Shown piece by piece: positions 7,201 to 13,588 of a stretch of DNA of 21,066 nt. The position numbers were made by a program, and so were the translations under genes. This stretch comes from Phallusia fumigata. Lineage: Eukaryota > Chordata > Ascidiacea > Phlebobranchia > Ascidiidae. The DNA lies in NCBI GenBank assembly GCA_008931825.1, contig QXVZ01027329.1, forward strand, positions 1-21,066. Direction: 5' to 3'. Under the pieces are notes generated by a model. It ran no database searches. It was not told the DNA's origin and saw only the letters and a program-made list of their open reading frames with translations. How positions within the stretch are numbered: position 1 is the first letter of the stretch; the number at the start of each line of letters is the position of its first letter.

Positions 7201-10080
7201 CCAAGTCTGTGTCTTATGTTTCTATCTTGAAAAAAATATGCAGGTTGGAATACCAGTTTTAAACATTTTCAACCTTACGATTTAAACAAAACAAAGTCAC
7301 TGACCAACACAAAAGTTAAACTGGAAAATTTCATCTGTTATAGAATCTTGGAAGTTATGTAAACACATATGCGATTGTGCACGACGTGACGGTCAGGTTT
7401 TACGGAGAGCTAACGCACTGTAAAACGAATCTTTTCCTGCACTGTTTATTTCACGGAATACAATTTTAATTTCTGCAGATTGAAATCTAGTCTTGTTAAA
7501 ATCTAGTCATTTTTTCCACAGTGCTAGTCGGTGGAGGTCAAAGTCGTTACATTCTCAAATCTTGTCTTTTCGCGTACGGTGTTCCATTTGCCATTGTATC
7601 CGCGTCGGCAGGGTATACTCTCTTCTATTTAGACGTGGAAACTTGGGAAGATTCGCACAAGTAAGATTCAACTGCCACGTATTCCAAAAATTAAATCGTC
7701 CTTGTTTTTTCGTTTGTGAATTTTGAGGTCTCGGTATTTTATTGCAATAGATTCATCCGGATGATTTCGTTGCTATAATTTTATCCGTTTAGGATTGGTC
7801 GATGTGATATATTACTTACAATGTGGTAAAAATGTATCAGATGTAATTACAATGCGATGGAATTACGGTGAATCAAGATTTCGGCCAGAAGACTCTGAAA
7901 TATTGAAATATTGTTGAGTACTTATTTTTGTGACACAGAACTGAGATCCACAAAGTTCTCGCCGAAAACAGTGAAGTACTGGCAAGACAGCATTACGTGC
8001 GAACCGGGGAAGCACCGATGCCCAACGACACAACTACAACTGAACAAAGTAGGTTTATCACTCACGATGCATCACGCCTCTCCTCAAAGGGGCATTTCAA
8101 ACAGTTTGCCTACTTGGGGTGTAATTTTCTTTGCGTGTAAACCGACGTAACACAAAGTGACACTGTGGCACAAAACATAGATACAGCTGTTAAAACCACG
8201 TAGTAGCAGTGAGCTGATATTTCGAATAGACCCATGAAAATGATTTTCGAATAGTTGATGCGACTGCCTTGTGCTCGCAAGATTGTGGGTTCTAATCCTG
8301 TCTCGGTCGCTCCTGTTTCCTTGTGCAAGAAACTTAAACGGCATTGCTCCAACTCAATGGAATTGATGGGCTGGGAAAAATTAAAGTCACCATCTTAAGT
8401 CAACAAAATCAAATAAAGAATGAGCTGTGGCGAGACAGGTGTATCGACGGTTGACACATTATGAGCATAACGCAGTCAGGCCTTGTTCCACCCACCGAGG
8501 ATAAAACTAAAACAAACAAAGAAACAAACAAAAGCCTCGTTGTAGGATCGAGAAGGGTGAATGACTACGCGACTAGGTTGGAGAGACGATAAAGGTGGAC
8601 ATTTTTTGGTTAACATACCAAAATAATGGGCCGACGAACAACCAAATAAAAATAACATAGCCAATCATGGGAAATTTTAACAGATTCGTTGCGATGACTT
8701 TGTCAAGCAATCAAAGTCGACATCTCTAGTTTGAGCCATGCTCTTTTTTTCTTCTTGAATATTTCTTCTCGTCTTGAATATCTATAATATTGGAAACGTT
8801 AACTAATTTAACAAATATTTATTTGTATTTTGCAGATTGGAAATCGAGTTATGTTGGGAACACCGTATGTTGGCCCCATGGTTCCCCTTTGTACTTCGGT
8901 TTCTTATTGCCGGTTGGCCTGATCATGCTCTTTAACGTGGCGACCTTTGCCCTAATTCTCAAATCAGTCACCAAAGGTCGACGCAAGGTACAGGTTTTAT
9001 TGTAAAGCTAAAATTGTCACGGAAAATGAAATGCAATTTTAAAACGTAAAATGCGTCAATTGTTCCTGTTTGTTTGTTAATCATCCATGAATGCTCCGAA
9101 TTCAGTTCCAACGATCTTGTTTGTATTTCTCTTTATTGCTCATACGAAAATTCACATCCAGGCATTGACCCCTATTTTAATACATTGAAAACTTCTAACA
9201 AGGTCGTGTGTTCGCAAACTCTTTGTATCCACAAGGCGTTGGTTTCGAGTCCCGTCACAATCACTTGTTTTCCCGCGTTCAGTAACATGTTTCCCGTCGT
9301 AATAAAACAAGACAGAGTTGCAAACTCAAAGGATTGACAAATAAAACAGCGGGACTACAATAGAGCAAGCGACTGAACGGCGACACACTGATAGTTGTTT
9401 GGTGCATGGAGGGTAAAATATCAACTAATAAACAAACTAAACTTCCTGCACAGGTCCAGTCAACTGCCAAGAAGCAGACCTTGATGCAGCAACTGAGCAA
9501 CCTGATAACAATGAGTGTCCTGCTTGGCCTATCCTGGTGCTTCGGATTTCTTGCCATGATCAGCTCGAACCCTTTGTATCTTGACGTCATGCACAGCATC
9601 CATACTATTCTCACATCGATCCAGGTAAAGATTTAGCAAGATGTGTACGCTATAGTACCTTTTTTCATTAACGTTTTTTTTAATTTTTGACATGATAATG
9701 TTCAATTTGAAGTTTCTCGCCACAGGGTTTCGTCGTTTTCATTCTTTTCTGTGTTCGTCACACTGTCGTGCGAAAGACATGGACCAAACCAATACTCGAC
9801 TGCCTGCCTTTTTTGTCGGAACCAAAAACCGAGGCCAGCAATCTTTCGCGAAACTACCCGTGTCTCAATGACGAGAAGCATCATCATCACAAGCATTCCG
9901 CGAATCGAAATGGCAGCGGGAAGTCGAGGAATTCAGTGATCAGTCAGCCTGGTTCAAGCTCAGGTAAAAAAGGATACTATAGACAACAGGCTAATTGTTA
10001 AAGGGTTAATATTCGGTATTTAGCGCTGACAATTGGAAGGTGTATTTTTTTCTATTCTAGGTGGGCGGAACAACGCCTAA
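4235..10080 (+). CDS. Adhesion G protein-coupled receptor, with GPS and TM1 lost in an assembly gap
   Basis: Surface receptor of the adhesion (GAIN-7TM) class. Exons: 4235-4292, 4537-4653, 4845-4957, 5401-5502, 5931-6147, 6448-6620, [gap], 6819-7020, 7522-7660, 7939-8048, 8836-8987, 9454-9624, 9726-9963, 10061-10080. All junctions are GT-AG and phases agree throughout. The 260 residues before the gap hold a signal peptide (1-19), a Cys-rich HRM-like module (20-90) and most of a GAIN domain. The 343 residues after it hold ICL1 (RRRRPQ) to TM7 plus an ~80-residue tail. Class hallmarks: WCWMAVEGYTMY in TM3, YILKSCLFAYGVPF in TM4, CWPHGSPLYFGFLLPVGLI before and in TM5, LLGLSWCFGFL in TM6. TM4 wording recalls the ADGRG/ADGRV groups, but I would not assign a subfamily. 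Ligand unknown. Confidence 0.93.
4537..4653 (+). CDS. aGPCR exon 2: first half of HRM-like module
   Basis: Acceptor TTTACAG, donor AACAA|GTGAGT. It encodes FCYRHCPELAVGG..., then EFPFTEVGEISYSLQIC. The F/W-P-x-T-x-x-G-x spacing before a Cys is like the hormone-receptor (HRM) module that sits before GAIN in many adhesion GPCRs. Cys at residues 21, 25 and 55. Confidence 0.85.
4845..4957 (+). CDS. aGPCR exon 3: second half of HRM-like module
   Basis: Acceptor TTATTTAG. It encodes SAKCVEVNGLIYFDMPGG and NRTDC, completing the HRM-like A-x-x-C...G-x-x-x...C pattern (Cys 67 and 86) with an N-glycosylation sequon at Asn82. The proposed donor GAAGAG|GTGCAA is non-ideal, but it gives phase 0, which fits exon 4. 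Confidence 0.78.
4958..5400 (+). other. aGPCR intron 3
   Basis: AT-rich intron, bounded by a weak donor (GTGCAA) and an AAAG acceptor. Nothing else recognised. Confidence 0.6.
5401..5502 (+). CDS. aGPCR exon 4: acidic stretch leading into GAIN
   Basis: Encodes 34 residues from DHVHYWERSSVGDEPSHAE to LFASLELMTT, phase 0 at both ends, donor ACG|GTATAT. Position and phase place it between the HRM-like module and GAIN subdomain A; the sequence alone is not diagnostic. Confidence 0.75.
5503..5930 (+). other. aGPCR intron 4
   Basis: AT-rich, T-rich near the 3' end, acceptor TTTTACAG. The open frame starting at 5705 reads out of intron into exon 5 in a different frame and is not a gene. Confidence 0.7.
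5931..6147 (+). CDS. aGPCR exon 5: GAIN subdomain A helices
   Basis: Encodes ASVVQVRDITGSISNMLES, then ...KAMDKLVNIVDLAHTGQLT and ITVQVYDVDFETN (residues 131-202). Amphipathic helices followed by a beta strand are what the GAIN helical part and the start of its beta sandwich look like. The donor AACG|GTATTT leaves phase 1. Confidence 0.88.
6148..6447 (+). other. aGPCR intron 5
   Basis: 300-base GT-AG intron ending TTTTGTAG. Nothing else recognised. Confidence 0.7.
6448..6620 (+). CDS. aGPCR exon 6: GAIN beta strands, heavily glycosylated
   Basis: Encodes DSHVAFQPPANTSKVLFDIP, SIGAASNQSTARVGFILYKN and LFSSSNFTTNQ (residues 203-260). The pattern FxxPxxxxKVxFDIP...ARVGFILYKNxxLF is typical of GAIN subdomain B shortly before the GPS. 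Four sequons (Asn202, 213, 234, 255) fall within 54 residues. Donor CAG|GTAACA, phase 0. Confidence 0.9.
6621..6818 (+). other. Intron sequence running into an assembly gap
   Basis: The donor of exon 6 opens an intron that is cut by the single N at 6818. Immediately right of the N the sequence is already coding (RRRRPQ, intracellular loop 1). The GPS exon(s) and TM1 must therefore lie in unsequenced DNA represented by this N. Confidence 0.85.
6818..6818. other. Assembly gap (single N) inside the aGPCR gene
   Basis: Coding sequence begins directly to its right and intron lies to its left. The two flanks share no obvious repeat, so real sequence is missing. Confidence 0.95.
6819..7020 (+). CDS. 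aGPCR exon 7 (5' truncated by gap): ICL1, TM2, TM3
   Basis: Reads in frame from the first base after the N: RRRRPQIILTHLSISLLFAY (ICL1 and TM2), then VVCALVTVMLHYFWLASWCW and MAVEGYTMYTLLVK (TM3). Cys36 of this segment is the usual TM3 disulfide partner. The donor AAAG|GTAAAA leaves phase 1. Confidence 0.93.
7021..7521 (+). other. aGPCR intron 7
   Basis: AT-rich GT-AG intron ending TTTTTTCCACAG. Nothing else recognised. Confidence 0.75.
7522..7660 (+). CDS. aGPCR exon 8: TM4
   Basis: Encodes VLVGGGQSRYILKSCLFAYG and VPFAIVSASAGYTLFYLD (TM4), then acidic VETWEDSH. The donor CACAA|GTAAGA leaves phase 2. It cannot join exon 10 directly without a frameshift, which makes exon 9 necessary. Confidence 0.9.
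7939..8048 (+). CDS. aGPCR exon 9: extra exon enlarging extracellular loop 2
   Basis: Acceptor GTGACACAG, donor ACAAA|GTAGGT. With entry phase 2 and exit phase 1 it encodes TEIHKVLAENSEVLARQHYV then RTGEAPMPNDTTTTEQ and exactly bridges exons 8 and 10. The polar, hydrophilic composition fits an extracellular loop. Support is phase and splice sites only; I know no homologous segment. Confidence 0.78.
8243..8400 (+). mobile_element. tRNA-derived SINE
   Basis: It carries a Pol III B-box-like GGTTCTAATCC within GTGCTCGCAAGATTGTG...CTGTCTCGGTCGC, preceded by an A-box-like AATAGTTGATGCGACTGCC. Then comes a conserved body (GTGCAAGAAACTTAAACGGC, ATTGCTCCAACTCAATGG). Most of its length matches the reverse complement of 10113-10278, which shows it is a dispersed repeat. 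Confidence 0.8.
8421..8482 (-). mobile_element. Degenerate SINE fragment, inverted
   Basis: The reverse complement (TGACTGCGTTATGCTCATAA...CTGTCTCGCC) resembles the tRNA-like head of the SINE at 8243-8400 and 10113-10278, with a decayed B box. It lies 20 bases after the + copy in opposite orientation. Confidence 0.5.
8836..8987 (+). CDS. aGPCR exon 10: end of ECL2 and TM5
   Basis: Encodes NWKSSYVGNTVCWPHGSPLY, then FGFLLPVGLIMLFNVATFAL and basic ILKSVTKGRRK. The CW pair is the conserved ECL2 cysteine/tryptophan of this receptor class. Donor AAG|GTACAG, phase 0. Confidence 0.93.
8988..9453 (+). other. aGPCR intron 10
   Basis: GT-AG intron ending CCTGCACAG. It contains a B-box-like GGTTTCGAGTCCC near 9240-9252 that may be a decayed tRNA-derived SINE; too little remains to call one. 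Confidence 0.65.
9454..9624 (+). CDS. aGPCR exon 11: ICL3, TM6, start of TM7
   Basis: Encodes VQSTAKKQTLMQQLSN, then LITMSVLLGLSWCFGFLAMI (TM6, with the class motif LLGLSW) and LYLDVMHSIHTILTSIQ (start of TM7). Phase 0 on both sides. Confidence 0.94.
9726..9963 (+). CDS. aGPCR exon 12: end of TM7 and cytoplasmic tail
   Basis: Encodes GFVVFILFCVRHTVVRKTW (end of TM7 and helix 8 region), then a hydrophilic tail with a His/Lys cluster (EKHHHHKH) and a Ser-rich end. The donor TCAG|GTAAAA leaves phase 1. Confidence 0.92.
10061..10080 (+). CDS. aGPCR terminal mini-exon
   Basis: Acceptor TTCTATTCTAG, then GT GGG CGG AAC AAC GCC TAA, giving a tail end GGRNNA. Phase 1 continuity with exon 12 supports it. 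If the donor at 9964 is not used, the tail continues in frame to a stop at 9999-10001 instead. Confidence 0.75.
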
Positions 10081-10112
10081 ATGTGGTGTGCTCATAATGA
10101 GTCTAATGTCGA

Positions 10113-10278
10113 GATATTTGATGGTGATTTCAATTTGGGTCAACCCATCGGATTCACTGGGTTGCAGCAATGCCGCTTCAGTTTTTTGCTTATGGAAACA
10201 CAAGCGGCCGAGACAGATTTAGAACCCACAACCTTGCGAGCATAAGGCAGTCGCACTAACTGCTCGGCTAGTGCTGTG
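10113..10278 (-). mobile_element. tRNA-derived SINE in the aGPCR 3' UTR, antisense
   Basis: On the minus strand it reads CACTAGCCGAGCAGTTAGTG (A box), then TTATGCTCGCAAGGTTGTGG and GGTTCTAAATC (B box), then a body shared with 8243-8400 up to the TTGAAATCACCATC-like tail. It starts about 30 bases after the receptor stop codon. Confidence 0.82.
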
Positions 10279-10598
10279 TAAAATACCTTGTGTTGGTCAA
10301 ACTTATGCAAAGACAATTAGGTACAGGTGAAAAAATCCCTTAGATCAAAGTTTAATCCAAACTAAATCCCCAAAGAAAGTATTTGATCCACAACCGGGCA
10401 GACCTTAATACTGTTGTGATCGGAAATAACCAGTCCTCAAATATGAAAGGAACTCTGGATCCAAGATAATTTGACGCGAACTAATTTTGTCAATTGGTTT
10501 CGTTGAGAAGTCATTTCTTATGGATACAAAGATTAAGACTTATTTCGTTTGCGGAGCATTTTGCCCTGGTAGCGCTAAGATTGCCTTGGTTGTTTAGC

Positions 10599-10608
10599 AA
10601 TAAATAAA
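10599..10608 (+). terminator. Candidate polyadenylation signal of the aGPCR gene
   Basis: Two overlapping AATAAA hexamers (AATAAATAAA) followed by a T/G-rich stretch, 519 bases after the stop codon. If used, the antisense SINE becomes part of the 3' UTR. Confidence 0.5.
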
Positions 10609-11337
10609 AGTGGAATTTGTCTTTGATGCTTGACTGTTATGCTACTAATTTCAGGTTCGTCGAAACGAAAAAGTTTGAACAAAGATGCGAGGTGAAGGTC
10701 AATGTGTTTGTTGAAGACCGTGCGACTATATTTCAGTGCCGACTAACAATCATTTATCCTTCAGGTGCAATTTGGCGGACGTGTAATATCGAACAGAGCG
10801 ATTATCTGGTTTAACGCTCGCATCAAACGTTGTTTCAAAACCTTGTGGAGATAATGGGGATTTGTGGCTGAAATCTGTGCGTGTTAATTGTGATTGGAGA
10901 CATGTTGTCGACATAACAGTCGGCAAAATACGCTTCCTGCTGTTCTAGGTTTTTTTTACAGCCGCCAGAATTAAAATGTATTACATACTAACATATTTCA
11001 CGATGCTTACATGATTATATGCTATTTAGGATTTAAACCACAGTAAAAATCTCCAATACATTTTCAACTTACTAATTTTGGTATATTGACGCCTGACTGT
11101 TTTACAATATTGTGTGGTACGTTGTTTTGCGCCGACGGAACTTACGATTGCTTTTGAGTTCATTTTTATGATTTTCTGTGCATGGCATGCACATAAGTCC
11201 GCCAAAATTTTTGCTCGAAAAAAAAACAATAAAAATTGCTGCGTTGGTGTCATCCTGGTTGGGCAAAAGAGTTTCAGAACTTGCCGAATTAGAGATTTAC
11301 CAGGTCTGTTGTGGTCTGGGCTAACATCAATTTATGT

Positions 11338-11509
11338 CAGTCATTCCCAACCTGTGTTCATGTCGGGACCCCTTTGCAGTTACCAACCAGTTCTTGCACC
11401 CTCTTAATTTTCAGAAAAGTAATTATTGTTCTTTTGTTGAAATAAAAACCACCCTCGTACCCCCAGGACAGGTCTTAGGGTCCACGAGTGCCCCTGGTTA
11501 AAAAGTCTG
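11338..11509. mobile_element. hAT-like MITE with near-perfect 8-bp duplication
   Basis: The 172-bp unit starts CAGTCATTCCCAACCTGTG and ends CCTGGTTAAAAAGTCTG, imperfect inverted ends of the CAG...AACC type common in hAT families. The flanks are ATTTATGT (11330-11337) and ATTTATAT (11510-11517), 7 of 8 bases alike. The interior 'gggacccc' and 'agggtcc' patches also mirror each other. No coding capacity. Confidence 0.68.
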
Positions 11510-11569
11510 ATTTATATGCTTGTTTGTAAAAAATTAAAAATTAAAAACAGGTAAAATTACAACCGCTAC

Positions 11570-11832
11570 ATGGCGCCAGTACGTCGCAGATTCAAAGCAG
11601 GTTTAGGGCGCACAACAGAAACAGAGTCAAGTTACCGATCGCGCGCCGAGCGAGGTTCGAGTGCCGCTCGAATTGCTCTCGAACCAGCCCGCGCTGCCAG
11701 CGAAGCCTTGCTGGGAATGCGAGTACGTTGTTATGCGAGGTGGGCGTTCAATGGGAAGGAGGGACAATTGCTAAAAGTTGCGTTAGCGCTAGTGAACTAT
11801 TCGACTGACAAAAGCTGGAATTGTATTAGTCA
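11570..11832 (+). other. GC-richer open stretch of unknown nature
   Basis: An ATG-initiated open frame (MAPVRRRFKAGLGRTTETES..., Ala/Arg-rich) runs to a possible donor CAG|GTAACG at 11832/11833. Base composition is clearly richer in GC than its surroundings, and it contains a strong hairpin (11654-11685). No homology recognised. Tested as a first exon of the SESTD1-like gene, joining it to the acceptor at 13400 gives a stop after 14 codons. It may be an old repeat, a CpG-rich regulatory island or a non-coding exon. Confidence 0.35.
11654..11685. repeat. Inverted repeat (hairpin)
   Basis: GGTTCGAGTGC (11654-11664) pairs with GCTCTCGAACC (11675-11685), 10 of 11 positions, around a 10-base loop. 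The left arm also resembles a tRNA B box. Confidence 0.6.
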
Positions 11833-13391
11833 GGTAACGGTTTACGTTTGTAGATGCCTGGAGGGCGACAGGTGGCGCAGAAATGTCCCGTACATGCGGA
11901 ACATTTTGGCTGGAGTTCAGGTTTAGCATGGTTACATTTCAGCTTGTCGATGTATTGTGCGCACGAGAAAGCAAAGTAATGATTTGTATGCAATGCGCAA
12001 CAAATACGTGTAATGGATGGACTGTATTGTCTGCAGCAACTAAAAAACATACCTTTTGCACTGGTAGCTCTTACTGTATATAACTACTTTATTTCATTCG
12101 GAATTCCACACAGTTTTCTACTTAAGTTTCCGCGTTAATTTTCGATTTGTTACCAGTTTACAGAGCCGTGTTGGTGCAAGTTTACCACAGGTCACAGTCG
12201 CAGCAGTAAAGCTATACAATATGCGGGAGTTTCCATCGAGTCCGGATTGTTTATACAGCGGTTAATGTACAGTTTACTACCGGGATTAGGTGTTCTAAGT
12301 TGTGCTCGAAATGTTGCAGTTTAACAGCATGAAAGATTGGCAGAAAGTTGTCCGAAATGACGCTTCTGCCAATAAAATTGATGGTATTCCCATTGCCAAC
12401 CAGACTAGTATTGTACAGGCAATACCATTGCCAACTCGAAAAGGGCCTACACTTGTTAACATTATCATGCAATTAGTAAGCCTTCATAAACATATTTGGC
12501 CAGAATCGTATAAGTTTAAGGACATTTTCACAAACACAGTACTTAAAAAATAATTTGTATGAAGTAACATAGGCGCTACCGATATTCCTGTATCGTCGCT
12601 AAAACTGAATAACATTAACAGCGCGATTTAAATGCACGGTCCCTAACACAAAACTGTAATCCGTTGCTTGATAACGATTAATAGCTTGATGCTAGAGACA
12701 CCTACTACTGGTTGCTAATGATCGCTACATTCAAAATACGAAAACATAGATTGCCTGCGTTTTAATCAAAATCGTAAATGAAGGAATATTGTGAGTAGGC
12801 ATGGATAATTTTAGGAGTTTAATTTCATGATATTCAATATTCAGTTTTAATTTGTAAGGTTAGATTCTCGGTTGACGCGTAATGAAAAATTGATTTGATG
12901 ACACACCTAACAGTGTGCGTATATCAAACAGACTTGTTACAACGTGCAACAAAAAGTGTGGCAACAGAGACTTTCCTTACGTACAGTGCTTAGCGATGCT
13001 AGTAAAAAGTATTGGCCTTGAGCTTGTACATTTATCTCTTCTTCAAATTGGTCAAGGAACATCAGACTTTCGTTTAGAACAGACAAATATTCAGTTGTTT
13101 GTCAAGCCCAAGCGAAACAGCATGTGTTACAGTGTAAAATGAAAGTAAACAGACTGAAATAGTCAGTTTAGTGTGTAGTCGATAAGTACACTTGAACGCC
13201 TACAAAATGCGTTATGCCAAACTCAATCCTGCTTATCAAGCAGTCGAATGTTACCTGCTTCTGCATGCTGTATAATGATATGTTGACGATCGTGTCGCAA
13301 TTAAGCCTGAGCATCACCAAGTTCAAGTAGTTGGGACCTGAAAATACGTTGTTGTTATTTTGTCAACCAACCGGAACAAACTAATGCAGAT

Positions 13392-13400
13392 TTTTTTCAG
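13392..13400 (+). promoter_or_regulatory. Acceptor-like site in the SESTD1-like gene leader
   Basis: TTTTTTCAG|CCTATT ends 61 bases before the ATG at 13462 and is the best acceptor nearby. It may mark a 5' UTR intron or a spliced-leader addition site. Transcript data would decide. Confidence 0.35.
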
Positions 13401-13461
13401 CCTATTGACCTTGAGCGTTTTAATTTTTGTCTGAACGCAATGTGAGCGAATTGTAGTCAAG

Positions 13462-13588
13462 ATGTCAGCTACAGACAAGCTGTGGTATAGCGTGCAGCCC
13501 CGAGAAGGCGGCAAAACACCAAGTTGCGATTATCTTACTCCTATTCCGGCCGAGAAACGACGCGACAATCAGGCGGGGAACAAAATTG
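13462..13588 (+). CDS. SESTD1-like exon 1
   Basis: Start ATG with A at -3 (AAGATGT) and an in-frame TGA 30 bases upstream (13432-13434). It encodes [20 protein letters not shown] and a basic continuation. The donor ATTG|GTAAGT leaves phase 1, joining exon 2 as Gly. This N-terminal extension precedes the Sec14 domain and is unlike anything I recognise. Confidence 0.82.

Larger units (their letters stand above)
8049..8835 (+). other. aGPCR intron 9 with SINE-like repeats
   Basis: GT-AG intron with acceptor ATTTTGCAG. It contains a tRNA-derived SINE in + orientation (8243-8400) and a related inverted fragment (about 8421-8482). The open frames on the minus strand at 8084-8352 fall inside the SINE region and are not genes. 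Confidence 0.75.
10081..13461. other. aGPCR 3' UTR and intergenic region
   Basis: No gene supported. It holds an inverted SINE (10113-10278), a poly(A)-signal pair (10599-10608), a hAT-like MITE (11338-11509), a GC-richer open stretch (11570-11832) and AT-rich sequence with short open frames (10617-10814, 11883-12083, 12302-12553, 12915-13142). I cannot relate these to any protein family. Confidence 0.6.

Noticed and set aside
8084-8352. Two minus-strand open frames of 80-86 codons
   Set aside because: They overlap the tRNA-derived SINE and intron sequence and have no family resemblance.
9203-9263. tRNA-like sequence with GGTTTCGAGTCCC
   Set aside because: A B-box-like match alone; I could not fold a cloverleaf or find an A box, so neither a tRNA gene nor a SINE is called.
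10617-10814. 65-codon open frame preceded by TTTCAG
   Set aside because: It could be a downstream exon, but no donor or phase partner fits and the receptor already has a stop at 10080 and a poly(A) signal before it.
12302-12553. 83-codon open frame upstream of the SESTD1-like gene
   Set aside because: No homology recognised, AT-rich composition like the surroundings and no matching splice sites; kept only as part of the intergenic description.
11570-13461. First exon of the SESTD1-like gene at 11570 spliced to 13401
   Set aside because: The join is phase 0 and gives a stop 14 codons later, so it cannot extend the protein; only a non-coding exon would be possible.
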